From Pedobacter polysacchareus (GTDB lineage: Bacteria > Bacteroidota > Bacteroidia > Sphingobacteriales > Sphingobacteriaceae): a stretch of DNA of 64,000 bases. The position numbers and the translations under genes were made by a program. The notes beneath the pieces are model-generated. The model searched no databases. It was given only the letters and a program-made list of their open reading frames with translations, and was not told where the DNA came from. This document shows positions 26,438 through 35,413 of the stretch, in pieces; position 1 is the first letter of the stretch, and each line of letters begins with the position of its first letter. The stretch lies in assembly GCF_019802255.1 (NCBI RefSeq), contig NZ_JAHYSS010000006.1, positions 248,001-312,000 on the forward strand, written 5' to 3'.

Positions 26438-26453
26438 CTTACAAAATTGTAAG
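26438..26453. promoter_or_regulatory. Probable HxlR operator
   Basis: Inverted repeat CTTACAA-AA-TTGTAAG (7-base perfect arms), 3 bases before the HxlR ATG and upstream of the VOC promoter. Its position suits both autorepression and control of the divergent VOC gene. Confidence 0.55.
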
Positions 26454-26456
26454 CCC

Positions 26457-26798
26457 ATGAGGAAAAGCAGTTCAACCAATTACGAAAACGAGCAGGTATT
26501 ACATGATTTTTGCGATGCTGCATTTACCCTTTCGTTATTGAGCGGCAGGTGGAAACTGACGATTCTTGTGAAGTTAATGGAACAGGATTTGAGGTTTGGG
26601 GAAATAAAATTGATGATTCCTGAAATCACCGAAAGGATATTGGCATTACAATTGAAAAATCTGGAGAAAGACCAGCTGATCCTCAAAATACAGCATACAT
26701 CCGACCAGAAGGTACCTATTTACCGTTTAAGTTTAAAAGGAAAAAGTCTGGAGCCAGTGATCAATAGCCTGGCAAAATGGGGAGAAAAGTATAAGTGA
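26457..26798 (+). CDS. HxlR family transcriptional regulator
   Basis: 113 aa winged-helix protein. Typical HxlR features: SLLSGRWKLTILVKLMEQDLRFGEIKLMIPEITERILALQLKNLEKDQLI with the wing DQKVPIYRLSLKG. An early Cys (FCDAAF, about residue 20) is in the place used for redox or electrophile sensing in some family members. It probably regulates itself and the divergent VOC gene through the palindrome at 26438-26453. Confidence 0.88.
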   Translation: MRKSSSTNYENEQVLHDFCDAAFTLSLLSGRWKLTILVKLMEQDLRFGEIKLMIPEITERILALQLKNLEKDQLILKIQHTSDQKVPIYRLSLKGKSLEPVINSLAKWGEKYK

Positions 26799-26829
26799 CC
26801 AACATTTTTAAGCCCAATCACTTATACTT
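26787..26829. repeat. Hairpin spanning the HxlR stop codon
   Basis: Perfect 12-base arms AAGTATAAGTGA and its complement (26787-26798 with 26818-26829) enclose a 19-base loop. The first arm includes the HxlR TGA stop. No T-run follows. It lies between two converging genes and may mark transcript ends. Confidence 0.5.
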
Positions 26830-26838
26830 CGATCTGGT

Positions 26839-27267
26839 CTAAAAACTCATACAGACCGTAGGTTCATAAAATAAGCTCTTTGTCGTACTATTGACATTGT
26901 AAGCAAAGAAAATGGAGAATTGTGCGCAATCCCCAGTAACTACGCCTTCCTGTTCAGTAAGAGGAATATTGAATCCTGCACCATTTGCTGCAAAACCATT
27001 CCCACCTACAAAGTAAGCTTCCAGCAATTGATTGGTTACTGCATCATAATAAAAATCAAAGTTTAACTGAAACCTGTCTCCGTTTGGTGCCAGATAAGAA
27101 AGCCGTTTAGATTTCTTGTTTAACACCCTTTGAACTTTCAGGACTGTTGTAGTTGTTGAAATGGTATGCTGAGGATTACTCAGCATACCACCAGATAAAT
27201 TAAGGGTGGAAGCACCAGAACCAGCGATTGTCGCCATGGACAATCCAATTGCAATTAACGATATCAT
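26839..27267 (-). CDS. Hypothetical secreted protein
   Basis: 142 aa. The N-terminus (MISLIAIGLSMATIAGSGAS) is hydrophobic and could be an export signal, although it lacks the usual positive residues. The rest is Asn/Thr/Phe-rich with beta-strand character and two Cys (near 114 and 140) that could form a disulfide. No family recognised. It lies next to the copper island but has no metal motif. Confidence 0.5.
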   Translation of the reverse strand: MISLIAIGLSMATIAGSGASTLNLSGGMLSNPQHTISTTTTVLKVQRVLNKKSKRLSYLAPNGDRFQLNFDFYYDAVTNQLLEAYFVGGNGFAANGAGFNIPLTEQEGVVTGDCAQFSIFFAYNVNSTTKSLFYEPTVCMSF

Positions 27268-27355
27268 ATTTATGAGGTTTGTTGAATAAACAATATACGA
27301 CTATAAACTGATTTACAACTAATTACATCTGGCGCTATTTCTAAAAAATCAGATG

Positions 27356-27910
27356 TTATTTTATAGTTTCTTTAACTTCTCCGCAAGTCAGCATAGATTC
27401 TCCATAATATGGATTCTTAATGTCTTTCTGATTGCTCAGCCAGAAAGCCCCTTTATCATTCATCGCCATTGGGCAATATTCTACATAAATCTCCCCCCCT
27501 GTTACTCCGGAAGCTTTTGCTCTTTGGATAAAATCATCACTCAAAGCTGCATAAGCAACTCTTTGCACTTCAATATCAGTCGCATCGCCGATTTTGGCGG
27601 TCAATGCCAGTAGCGCTGCCGGGTTCGATAATTCTTTTGCTCCCAGCTCAATCGCCTGAGCAGCAACTTTTGCTTCTGCCACATCACCATTCGTCAAGGC
27701 GGTAGTCAAATGAATATAATGAGGATACACTGCATTCAGTTTATCGTCTTTTAAGCTCACCTGGCTTGTCGTAGCAGCTACCGCTGTCTTACCTTCTGCC
27801 GCATGGTCATGACCTTCATGAGATTCTTCTGCAGGTTTCTGCGTATTTCCACAGGCCGAAAGTAAAGTGGCTGCAGCAATGGTGATGGCTAAACTTGTGA
27901 TTGTTTTCAT
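27356..27910 (-). CDS. DUF3347 lipoprotein, copper-island last gene
   Basis: 184 aa lipoprotein (lipobox LSAC, Cys20). A His-rich stretch SHEGHDHAAEG (about 29-39) follows. The DUF3347 core runs from about 60 and ends in CPMAMNDKGAFWLSN and LTCGEVKETI, where Cys-Met pairs resemble copper sites. DUF3347 domains are often found fused to or beside CusB-type adaptors in Bacteroidota. It follows the second CusB by 7 bases and closes the efflux operon. A periplasmic copper-binding role is probable but not shown. Confidence 0.8.
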   Translation of the reverse strand: MKTITSLAITIAAATLLSACGNTQKPAEESHEGHDHAAEGKTAVAATTSQVSLKDDKLNAVYPHYIHLTTALTNGDVAEAKVAAQAIELGAKELSNPAALLALTAKIGDATDIEVQRVAYAALSDDFIQRAKASGVTGGEIYVEYCPMAMNDKGAFWLSNQKDIKNPYYGESMLTCGEVKETIK

Positions 27911-27917
27911 GTTATTG

Positions 27918-29144
27918 TTAATTTAATTTTAAACCTTCTATTGGATTCTTTCCTTTTTTCAAAATATATTCACTGTACAGCAGGTAAGCACCTGTAACCA
28001 CCACCTGTTCTCCTCCGGATAAACCAGCAGTAATCTCTACCTGATTTTCGTTCTCCTCACCGGTAGTCACACGTTTTGGCTCAAAGCTGTCTTTTCCATT
28101 TTTCAGCCAAACATGCATCCCTTTCCCATCTCTGATGACGGCATCTACCGGCAAAGTCAGCGCGCTGGACTTCTGATTTCCTGTAGGCACAAAAACATTG
28201 GCCTGAGCACCTGGCTGCCATTGCTGATTCGGGTTCGGAATACTTCCCCTGATCTGTGTCAGCTGGGTTCCTGAAAGTAAAGCAGGTGTGATAAAATCGA
28301 TGGTCATTTCCTGAGGCTGATCTTCCCAGCCCGGGATCACCACTTTCACTTTCTGACCTTGTTTAATACTCCCTGCTTCATTCGGATAAACATCTGCTTC
28401 TACCCATAATTCCCCGTAACCTTCCAGCCTCATAATTGGCCCGCCTTCCGATACATATTGACCTGGTGTTACAGAGACTTCTGCTACTAATCCACCCTGT
28501 GGGGCATAGAAGGTCACATAAGGGTTTTTCTTCTGACTGCTCAGCAAGGCTTGTAACTGTCCCGGCGACTGTCCATACAGCAATAGTTTCTGCCTGGCAG
28601 AAGCCACCAGCTGCTGTTCAATTTTATCCCCTGGAAATTGCTTTTGCTGTGCTACTGCCATCAGGTATTCCTGCTGCAAAGCCGCTAACTGCTCTGAGTA
28701 CAACTGGTATAAAGGCTGTCCTTTTTTCACGCGAACACCGGTTTCACGGACATATAATTGTTCAATTCTTCCTGCAATGCGGCTAGAGATGTAACTGCTT
28801 TGTTCCGGATCAATCGTCAGTCTACCATTCAATTGCTTGGTTCCCCCGATGTTATTCGCACCAATAATGACCGTGGTAATATTGGCCAGCAGCTGTCTTT
28901 TCTCATCCACATTCAAAGCCTTCTCATTGCTGTTCTTTTCAAAAGGCACTAAGTCCATCCCACAGATCGGGCAAGTCCCCATCTCTTCCTTGATCACCTG
29001 AGGGTGCATTGGACAAGTATAAGTCTGTTTTTTTGCGGTAACTCCAGCTTTCGTTTCCTTTACCTCACTTTTGCAGGCGGCAACGAATATTGATGGAACC
29101 AGGGCAATCATGGCAAACCGTTTTATAAATAATTTCCGTTCCAT
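27918..29144 (-). CDS. cusB: CusB-type adaptor with N-terminal heavy-metal-binding domain
   Basis: 408 aa lipoprotein (lipobox VAAC, Cys24). Residues 40-68 carry a heavy-metal-binding YHS-like domain, TYTCPMHPQ...GTCPICGMDLVP, typical of copper-loaded CusB homologues. The membrane-fusion core follows (barrel-sandwich hybrid, helical hairpin and beta-barrel), with SRIAGRIEQLYVRETG near 120. It links the CusA pump to the TolC channel and may pass metal to the pump. It is the second of two adaptors, 3 bases after the first, which lacks the metal-binding domain. Confidence 0.88.
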   Translation of the reverse strand: MERKLFIKRFAMIALVPSIFVAACKSEVKETKAGVTAKKQTYTCPMHPQVIKEEMGTCPICGMDLVPFEKNSNEKALNVDEKRQLLANITTVIIGANNIGGTKQLNGRLTIDPEQSSYISSRIAGRIEQLYVRETGVRVKKGQPLYQLYSEQLAALQQEYLMAVAQQKQFPGDKIEQQLVASARQKLLLYGQSPGQLQALLSSQKKNPYVTFYAPQGGLVAEVSVTPGQYVSEGGPIMRLEGYGELWVEADVYPNEAGSIKQGQKVKVVIPGWEDQPQEMTIDFITPALLSGTQLTQIRGSIPNPNQQWQPGAQANVFVPTGNQKSSALTLPVDAVIRDGKGMHVWLKNGKDSFEPKRVTTGEENENQVEITAGLSGGEQVVVTGAYLLYSEYILKKGKNPIEGLKLN

Positions 29145-29147
29145 ATT

Positions 29148-30389
29148 TTACTGCTCCTTATTTTGTGTCATTTTAATAAAACTCTCGCTATCCACCAGAT
29201 AAGCGGCATTTTTACTGATCTTCCAGCTGCTGATGTCTTCTTTAACCTGTACTTTTCCAGCAATGCTGATCCCTGCATCTACCAATTCTGGGATAAACAC
29301 ATTACCTTCTTTTTTAAAGACTATACGCTTATTTCCTACAGAAACCACCGCTTCTTCGGGCAGCCACCAGGACGCAGCTATTTGTACGGGAATCCTTGCC
29401 GTCACCAGCTGACCGACCTTAATCTTTGGATTGTTCAAATAAGCCCTGGCAATCGTGAAGTTTTCCCCGTTCTTGAAAGTCGGCTGAATCAAACCTATTC
29501 TGGCGGTCTGACTTCCTGATTTATCCGAAGTTTTATAAAATACAAACTTACTGCCGACCTTCAAATGGGCGGCTAATGCAGCTTTCAATGAAAACTCTGC
29601 CACCAATTGATCCGAGCTGTATACGGTAAAAAGAGAAGCACCTGCACTTACATATTGTCCTTCTCTTAATAAAACCGGCGAATTAACTGGTGCTACAGGG
29701 CTGGTTGGCGTCGCCGCAGCTGCCGCATCACCAGTCATACTGCCCATACCGTCGCCAGCTGCAGGAGCAGAGGAGGAAGGTGATGGACTTGCAATCGCGG
29801 CAGCAGCAGATTTCTCCAGAATATATCCGGAAACATTGCTGTACACAGGAATACGGTAACTCGGTGTACCACGTTTTAACAAAGCAGTAATTCCGGAAGA
29901 AGTCATGCCCAATAACATCAGGCGCTGTTTTCCTTTCTCCAGCATCACCGGATCATTTCCAGTGCGATAAATGAACAGCAATTCCTGCTGTGCAGCAGCC
30001 AGATCCGGCGAATAAACCTCCATGATCAATTGTCCTTTTTTCACCGGCTGGTAATTGTATTTAATCCATAACCGTTCTATTCTTCCCCCGATTTTACTCG
30101 AAATATTATGTTGATTTCTAGTGTCATAATTGACAATCCCCTGCACCTCTTCCGTAAAGATCCTGCTGCCATATTCCGCTTTAATCACAGGAAGTGAAGA
30201 CACCACCTGCTCATTAGAAGGCTTCAATAGATGAAAAAGATTGCTATCTACATTTACCGTTGCAGGGTCATGGTGACTATCTAATTTCTTTTTCTCTTTA
30301 CAAGCGCTCAACCAAAGCATACTGATCGCCGCCAATCCCATAAAAACACGTGTGTTTATGCCGGGCTTAACGATATAATTCTTTCTCAT
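29148..30389 (-). CDS. Second RND membrane-fusion (CusB-like) adaptor
   Basis: 413 aa lipoprotein (lipobox LSAC, Cys30). The adaptor core has SSKIGGRIERLWIKYNYQPVKKGQLIMEVYSPDL near 100 and a barrel domain after 270. An Ala/Ser/Pro-rich insertion of about 40 residues (near 200-240) is unlike the other adaptor and is probably a flexible linker. It lacks the N-terminal CPMHP-type metal domain. Its start overlaps the TolC gene end by 23 bases. Two different adaptors per pump are common in Bacteroidota Cus operons. Confidence 0.82.
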   Translation of the reverse strand: MRKNYIVKPGINTRVFMGLAAISMLWLSACKEKKKLDSHHDPATVNVDSNLFHLLKPSNEQVVSSLPVIKAEYGSRIFTEEVQGIVNYDTRNQHNISSKIGGRIERLWIKYNYQPVKKGQLIMEVYSPDLAAAQQELLFIYRTGNDPVMLEKGKQRLMLLGMTSSGITALLKRGTPSYRIPVYSNVSGYILEKSAAAAIASPSPSSSAPAAGDGMGSMTGDAAAAATPTSPVAPVNSPVLLREGQYVSAGASLFTVYSSDQLVAEFSLKAALAAHLKVGSKFVFYKTSDKSGSQTARIGLIQPTFKNGENFTIARAYLNNPKIKVGQLVTARIPVQIAASWWLPEEAVVSVGNKRIVFKKEGNVFIPELVDAGISIAGKVQVKEDISSWKISKNAAYLVDSESFIKMTQNKEQ

Positions 30390-31620
30390 AATCTACGATC
30401 ATTAAATAAAGTTTCAATTTCTCATCCAATACATTGGCCTGCATCATGGTTAAAGCCTCCCAGGTACCGATCACTTCCGGCAATTCCATTTTGTTTTCAC
30501 GGTAGCTCAGCATACTCACATCCATGGTCTTTTTTAAGGTTGGAATAATGGTCTTTTCCATCGCATCTATCCGTTTTTCCATAGACTGAATTTCATACTG
30601 CATCCCATACAGCATACCCTGTGTTTCCTGAAGCATAGCCGCTTTTTCTTTTTCCATCGCCAGCACTTCATATCCCATACCTTTTGCTTCTGATTTATAC
30701 ATTTTAGAAGACCATGGGGCGATTGGAATACTCACCATTCCCATGATACTATAGGCTTTAGGCATCATTTTCGTTAAAGGCGACATGTGATCGAAACGCA
30801 GTTTGAAATCCGGCTTGGCCTGTTTCTGCATCGCTTCAATATTCAGTTTCATTGATTGAATGCTGAAATCCATTTTCTCAATATCTTTCCTCACCATGGC
30901 CAGAGTACCCGTATCAATTGCCGCAGCAGGCACATAAGTAGGCTGATAAGTAGAATCAATTGCAAAATCCGTATGACCGGGGTTGTTCATCAGGCTATTT
31001 AACCAGGCTTTAGATTTCGCCATATCCCCTTCCATCATCCGGATCATATTTCTATTCTCCTCTATTTTTGCGGTAGCACGATATACGCTGCTCAATTTCG
31101 ACTGATTGAAAGGATACCTGATCTCTTCCACCTTTTTCATGGTTTGCATGATCTTTTCATTTTCTTTCAATACGGCAATTCTTTGCATAGAAATCAGCCA
31201 GCCAAAATACAGGCGTTTGGCCTGCGCTTTGTATTCATTGAGTGTCACCCCTCTGGTCGCATTTTCAACCTTTCCTTTGGACTCAATGAATTTCCTGTTG
31301 GCTTTTAGCTTTGCAGGATTAGGAATGTCCTGCTCCAGCTGTACCATAATTGATCCTTTATCACCCTCGTCCATGATCATCTGACCAGGATATGGTGTCA
31401 TAAACGTTCCTACACCAACCATAGGTGCCATCCATGCTGTGGCCGCATTGGCCGTATGCTTAAAGCTTTCTGCCCTTAATCCATAAGACTGCAGCAGTAG
31501 GTTGTTTCTGTCAATTCTTTTCAAAATTGTGTCCAGGGAAAGCACCGGCTTCTCCTGTGCTAACGCAGCAAAAGGCAACATACATACCCATGCTGCTATT
31601 ATTTTAATGGTGTACATCAT
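30367..31620 (-). CDS. TolC-family outer-membrane factor (CusC role)
   Basis: About 417 aa with a signal peptide ending AALAQ. The rest is mostly long amphipathic helices, as in TolC channels, and ends with the repeated helical hairpins (MEKRIDAMEKTIIPTLKKTMDVSMLSYRENKMELPEV). It is shorter than E. coli CusC and rich in Met, which may help copper passage. I choose the start at ATGATG (31620/31617) because GGAGG at 31624-31628, a rare clear Shine-Dalgarno here, precedes it. It overlaps the CusA C-terminal ORF by about 17 bases. Confidence 0.82.
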   Translation of the reverse strand: MMYTIKIIAAWVCMLPFAALAQEKPVLSLDTILKRIDRNNLLLQSYGLRAESFKHTANAATAWMAPMVGVGTFMTPYPGQMIMDEGDKGSIMVQLEQDIPNPAKLKANRKFIESKGKVENATRGVTLNEYKAQAKRLYFGWLISMQRIAVLKENEKIMQTMKKVEEIRYPFNQSKLSSVYRATAKIEENRNMIRMMEGDMAKSKAWLNSLMNNPGHTDFAIDSTYQPTYVPAAAIDTGTLAMVRKDIEKMDFSIQSMKLNIEAMQKQAKPDFKLRFDHMSPLTKMMPKAYSIMGMVSIPIAPWSSKMYKSEAKGMGYEVLAMEKEKAAMLQETQGMLYGMQYEIQSMEKRIDAMEKTIIPTLKKTMDVSMLSYRENKMELPEVIGTWEALTMMQANVLDEKLKLYLMIVDYEKELYR

Positions 31621-33541
31621 GAACCTCCAGTTTTCCATATTTTCTCAATTCATATTCTTTTGACATCAAAAAGATCAGTGGTGTCACCAGCAGAATGTGC
31701 GTAGAAGAAGTCAATACGCCACCAATCATCGGCAAAACAATCGGCTGCATTACATCCACTCCCACTCCTGTAGCCCATAATACCGGTACCAGGCCAAACA
31801 GCGACACACAAACCGTCATCAGTTTTGGTCTTAATCTTCTGGCTGCACCAAAAATCACATATTCTCTCAGGTCTTCTTTTGTGATCGTTTCACTGGAATT
31901 CCCTTTTAATTTGATCAGCTGTGCCATGGCATCATTCAGATAAATCACCATCACAATCCCCGTTTCTACCGCAATCCCGAATAAGGCAATAAAGCCCACC
32001 GCTACCCCTACAGAAAGGTTTACTCCCCAGAAATAAATCATATAAGCCCCCCCTATTAAGGCGAAAGGCACGGTAATCAGACTCAGGAAAGCCTCCCGGA
32101 TCGATTTAAAAGCAAAGTATAAAGAGAAGAAAATGATCAGCAATACGACTGGTGCAATCCACATCAGCGTTTGTTTACCACGGATCAGGTTTTCATATTG
32201 ACCGCTCCATTCCAGGAAATAACCTTCGGGAAGCATCCCTTTCTCTTTATTCAATTTCTCCATGGCTTCCTGAACGGTACTTCCTAAATCGCGGTCTCTT
32301 ACGTTAAACATGACTGCTCCACGAAGAATTGCATTATCAGAACTGATCATCGGCGGACCGTCTTCAAACTTAATGTCGGCAACAGCCGATAAAGGCACCT
32401 CACCAAATCCTTTCGACTGAACCGGAATCCGCTTGATCTGCGCTACACTATTTCTATATTCCTGAGCCAGACGCACACTGATCGAAAAGCGCTGACGCCC
32501 TTCAATGGTATTTCCGATAGTTGCACCACCCAATGCGGTTTCTACAATCTGGTTTACATCGTCTACATTCAAACCATAACGGGCCAATTCTTCACGTTTC
32601 ACATCGATAGAAAGGTATTTACCTCCTGTAATCGGTTCCACAAAAAGATCGCTGACCCCTGCTGTCCCCTCCAAAGCTGCTTTTACGCGTTCTGAAACGG
32701 AAGCAATCGTATCCAGATTTTGTCCGAAAACCTTAATTCCCACATCGGTACGGATCCCCGTAGCCAGCATATTGATTCTGTTAATGATGGGTTGAGTCCA
32801 GCCATTCACCACTCCTGGAATCTGCAGTTTTGCATCCAGTTCCGTAATGATGTCTTTCTTCGTCATCCCTTTCCTCCATTCATTTTTCGGTTTCAGCGTA
32901 ATGATCGTTTCGATCATACTGATCGGTGAATTATCAGTTGCCGTATTGGCCCTGCCTGCTTTCCCCAGCACCTTATCTACTTCTGGTACCGATTTAATAA
33001 TCTTGTCCTGCACCTGTAAAATCCTCTTCGCCTCTGCATTGGAAACATCTGGCAAGGTCACCGGCATAAACAGAATACTCTGCTCATCCAATGGTGGAAT
33101 GAACTCCGTTCCCAGGTTTTTCAACAATGGAATGGTGATCAGTAAAGCAATGATATTGATCGCTAAAGTAGTTTTTCTCCAGTTCAATACGGTTCTGATC
33201 ACCGGCTCATAAAAACGTTCCAAGACCCGGTTTACCGGATTGGCACTGTCTGGCCTGAACTTTCCTTTCATAAAGAAAGAGATCAATACCGGTGCTAATG
33301 TGATCACCAGCAAGGCATCAACGATCATAATGAACGTCTTGGTGAAAGCCAGTGGATGAAACAGTTTTCCTTCCTGGCCGGTCAGCATAAATACTGGCAG
33401 GAAAGAGGTAATAATAATCACTGTAGCGAAGAATACACCCCTCGACACCTGCTTACTGGATTTAGTAATGATCGCCAGGCGCTCCTCTTCCGTAATCCAA
33501 TCCGGGGATTTACGGAATCTATTTTTTAACCATTTGATCAT
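31604..33541 (-). CDS. cusA: CusA/CzcA heavy-metal RND pump, C-terminal part
   Basis: 645 aa, equal to the C-terminal ~60% of CusA. It begins in the cytoplasmic loop after TM4 (ITKSSKQVSRG), then TM5 with SFLPVFMLTGQEGKLFHPLAFTKT. It continues through the second porter loop (GIRTDVGIKVFGQNL, a Cus/Czc signature) and the last membrane bundle (GVAVGFIALFGIAVETGIVM...ARRLRPKLMT). Its ATG overlaps the stop of the N-terminal ORF in an ATGA arrangement. Either the pump is genuinely made as two coupled polypeptides, or one frameshift has split a single gene. Both halves look intact at the sequence level. Confidence 0.85.
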   Translation of the reverse strand: MIKWLKNRFRKSPDWITEEERLAIITKSSKQVSRGVFFATVIIITSFLPVFMLTGQEGKLFHPLAFTKTFIMIVDALLVITLAPVLISFFMKGKFRPDSANPVNRVLERFYEPVIRTVLNWRKTTLAINIIALLITIPLLKNLGTEFIPPLDEQSILFMPVTLPDVSNAEAKRILQVQDKIIKSVPEVDKVLGKAGRANTATDNSPISMIETIITLKPKNEWRKGMTKKDIITELDAKLQIPGVVNGWTQPIINRINMLATGIRTDVGIKVFGQNLDTIASVSERVKAALEGTAGVSDLFVEPITGGKYLSIDVKREELARYGLNVDDVNQIVETALGGATIGNTIEGRQRFSISVRLAQEYRNSVAQIKRIPVQSKGFGEVPLSAVADIKFEDGPPMISSDNAILRGAVMFNVRDRDLGSTVQEAMEKLNKEKGMLPEGYFLEWSGQYENLIRGKQTLMWIAPVVLLIIFFSLYFAFKSIREAFLSLITVPFALIGGAYMIYFWGVNLSVGVAVGFIALFGIAVETGIVMVIYLNDAMAQLIKLKGNSSETITKEDLREYVIFGAARRLRPKLMTVCVSLFGLVPVLWATGVGVDVMQPIVLPMIGGVLTSSTHILLVTPLIFLMSKEYELRKYGKLEVHDVHH

Positions 33542-34836
33542 GATTGTGTGTTTTTTGATTGTTCCTGCTCCCAGACCTGATAGCGTTCTGAGAGGTGTTT
33601 ATAAGCATTTTCACTCATGATAATCCCATTGTCGACAATCACGCCGATGGCCAGGGCAATCCCGGTTAGCGACATAATATTGGAAGAAATGTCAAAAGCA
33701 TTGAGTAGAATAAAACTGGCTGCAATGGTGATTGGAATCTGAATGATGATACTCACCGCACTGCGCCAATGGAAAAGGAAAATGATGACAATAATTGAAA
33801 CGACAATCATCTCCTCAATCAAGGTATGTGTGATGGAATCCACGGATTCTTTAATCAACTCCCCACGGTCGTACACAATGTCGAATTTGACACCTTTAGG
33901 CAAACCTTTAGACACTTCTTTCATCTTGGCTTTTACCTTATCAATTACTTCCGCAGCGTTTTCCCCATAGCGCATCACCACAATTCCTCCGGCACGTTCT
34001 CCTTCACCATTCTGGTCAAAAATCCCCAGCCGTGTTTCTCCGGTCATTTGTACTGTTGCCAGATCAGAAACCCTTACTGGCGTACCATTTTGGTTCTTCA
34101 CCGGAATATCTGCAATCTCTTTAATCGATTTCAAATAGCCTGAGGTCTTAATGATATACCCCATATCACTCATTTCAAACTTCCTGCCACCGGATTCGTT
34201 ATTGTTGCTACGCACCGCCGCAATCACCTCCGGGGCAGTTAGTTTATAGTAAAGCAGTTTATTCGGATCTATCGAAATCTGATATTGTTTCTGAAAGCCT
34301 CCAAAAGATGCAATCTCACTCACGCCTGGCACAGTTTGCAGGGCAAACTTTACATACCAATCCTGAATGGCGCGCTGCTCACCTAAATCCATATCCGGAG
34401 CATCCAGCGTATACCATAACACATGGCCTACCCCTGTTCCATCAGGACCTAACTGCGGCGCGACCCCATCGGGCAAAGTTTTCGAAATCGTACTGATTCG
34501 TTCCAGTACACGTTCTCTTGCCCAATATACATCCACATCATCCTCAAAGATGACATAGATAAAGCTCATTCCGAACATGGACGATCCACGCACGTATTTA
34601 ATCTTAGGGATTCCCTGCAAATTGGTGACCAGCGGATAGGTAACCTGATCTTCGATCAGCTGTGGTGAGCGGCCCATCCACTCTGTAAATACGATCACCT
34701 GGTTTTCGGACAGGTCCGGTATCGCATCAATTGGATTTTTCTTGACGGCATAAATCCCCCAAACGAACAATCCCAAAGACAATACCAGCACAATAAACCG
34801 GTTGCGCATGGACCATTCTATAATTTTATGTACCAT
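33538..34836 (-). CDS. cusA: CusA/CzcA heavy-metal RND pump, N-terminal part
   Basis: 432 aa covering TM1, the first porter loop (PDLSENQVIVFTEWMGRSPQLIEDQVTYPL, a Cus/Czc hallmark) and TM2-TM4. TM4 holds the proton-relay Asp in IALAIGVIVDNGIIMSENAYKHL. The ORF stops about 30 residues after TM4, inside the TM4-TM5 cytoplasmic loop, in a Gln/Ser/Lys-rich tail. The C-terminal part starts on the overlapping ATGA. Cus-type pumps expel Cu(I)/Ag(I) through the adaptors and TolC encoded downstream. This is the first gene of the efflux operon and lies after a terminator hairpin. Confidence 0.85.
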   Translation of the reverse strand: MVHKIIEWSMRNRFIVLVLSLGLFVWGIYAVKKNPIDAIPDLSENQVIVFTEWMGRSPQLIEDQVTYPLVTNLQGIPKIKYVRGSSMFGMSFIYVIFEDDVDVYWARERVLERISTISKTLPDGVAPQLGPDGTGVGHVLWYTLDAPDMDLGEQRAIQDWYVKFALQTVPGVSEIASFGGFQKQYQISIDPNKLLYYKLTAPEVIAAVRSNNNESGGRKFEMSDMGYIIKTSGYLKSIKEIADIPVKNQNGTPVRVSDLATVQMTGETRLGIFDQNGEGERAGGIVVMRYGENAAEVIDKVKAKMKEVSKGLPKGVKFDIVYDRGELIKESVDSITHTLIEEMIVVSIIVIIFLFHWRSAVSIIIQIPITIAASFILLNAFDISSNIMSLTGIALAIGVIVDNGIIMSENAYKHLSERYQVWEQEQSKNTQS

Positions 34837-34880
34837 TTTATATTATAAATTATGATGTACCAATGAAAAAATCAGATCAG

Positions 34881-34942
34881 TCAGGAAGAACATCTGTAAA
34901 TACAACTGCCCCCTCAGACATTGCATTTACAGATTTTCCTGA
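34881..34942 (-). terminator. Long hairpin between the HMA protein and the Cus operon
   Basis: The arms TCAGGAA...ATCTGTAAAT (34881-34901) and ATTTACAGAT..TTCCTGA (34925-34942) pair with a small internal bulge. On the minus strand a T6 run follows about 13 bases later. It lies 7 bases after the HMA gene stop and upstream of cusA, so it likely ends the upstream transcript. Confidence 0.5.
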
Positions 34943-34949
34943 TTAATAA

Positions 34950-35315
34950 TTAGTGTTTCTTAGGTGCTTTTGGCAATTTGTCGCCGGCTTCACGATCGTA
35001 CTGGCAACAGCCATGCAATGCATCGTAAACCTCATTTTTAGCTTTGTATTTAGGCGTATCATAACCTACTGCCGCCACTTTTTTCTGTACTTCATCATTG
35101 CTGATCTTCGTACTGTCGTAGCTTACTTTCAGCATTTTTGTTTCTGTATTCCAATCTGCAGCAGTCACTCCTGGAACCTTTAATGAGGTTTCAATCGTTT
35201 TTTTGCACATCGAGCAGTTACCCAATACTTTGATACTTTCAGTTTTTGATTGTGCGAATACAGCACCACCAAGGAAGGTCAATCCGACCACCATAGCAAA
35301 TCTTAATGATTTCAT
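34950..35315 (-). CDS. Periplasmic heavy-metal-associated domain protein
   Basis: About 121 aa from MKSLRFAM, with a signal peptide ending VFAQ. The HMA domain follows: VLGNCSMCKKTIETSLKVPGV with the metal-binding CxxC, and the closing KVAAVGYDT. A C-terminal HGCCQYDRE adds two Cys and a His. It could carry copper in the periplasm between CopA and the Cus pump. The upstream ATG at 35384 would add a poor extra N-terminus, so I prefer 35315. Confidence 0.82.
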   Translation of the reverse strand: MKSLRFAMVVGLTFLGGAVFAQSKTESIKVLGNCSMCKKTIETSLKVPGVTAADWNTETKMLKVSYDSTKISNDEVQKKVAAVGYDTPKYKAKNEVYDALHGCCQYDREAGDKLPKAPKKH

Positions 35316-35413
35316 GATAATTATATAAATAGTAAAAAAATGGTTTAATAAAAATGGGCTACAGCAAAGCCATAACCAGGACACGGATGTGTCTTAATCA
35401 GAAAAGAAGGGTA

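Noticed and set aside
27353..27613. 86-aa plus-strand ORF opposite the DUF3347 gene
   Set aside because: It is antisense to a lipoprotein gene with conserved Cys/Met motifs.
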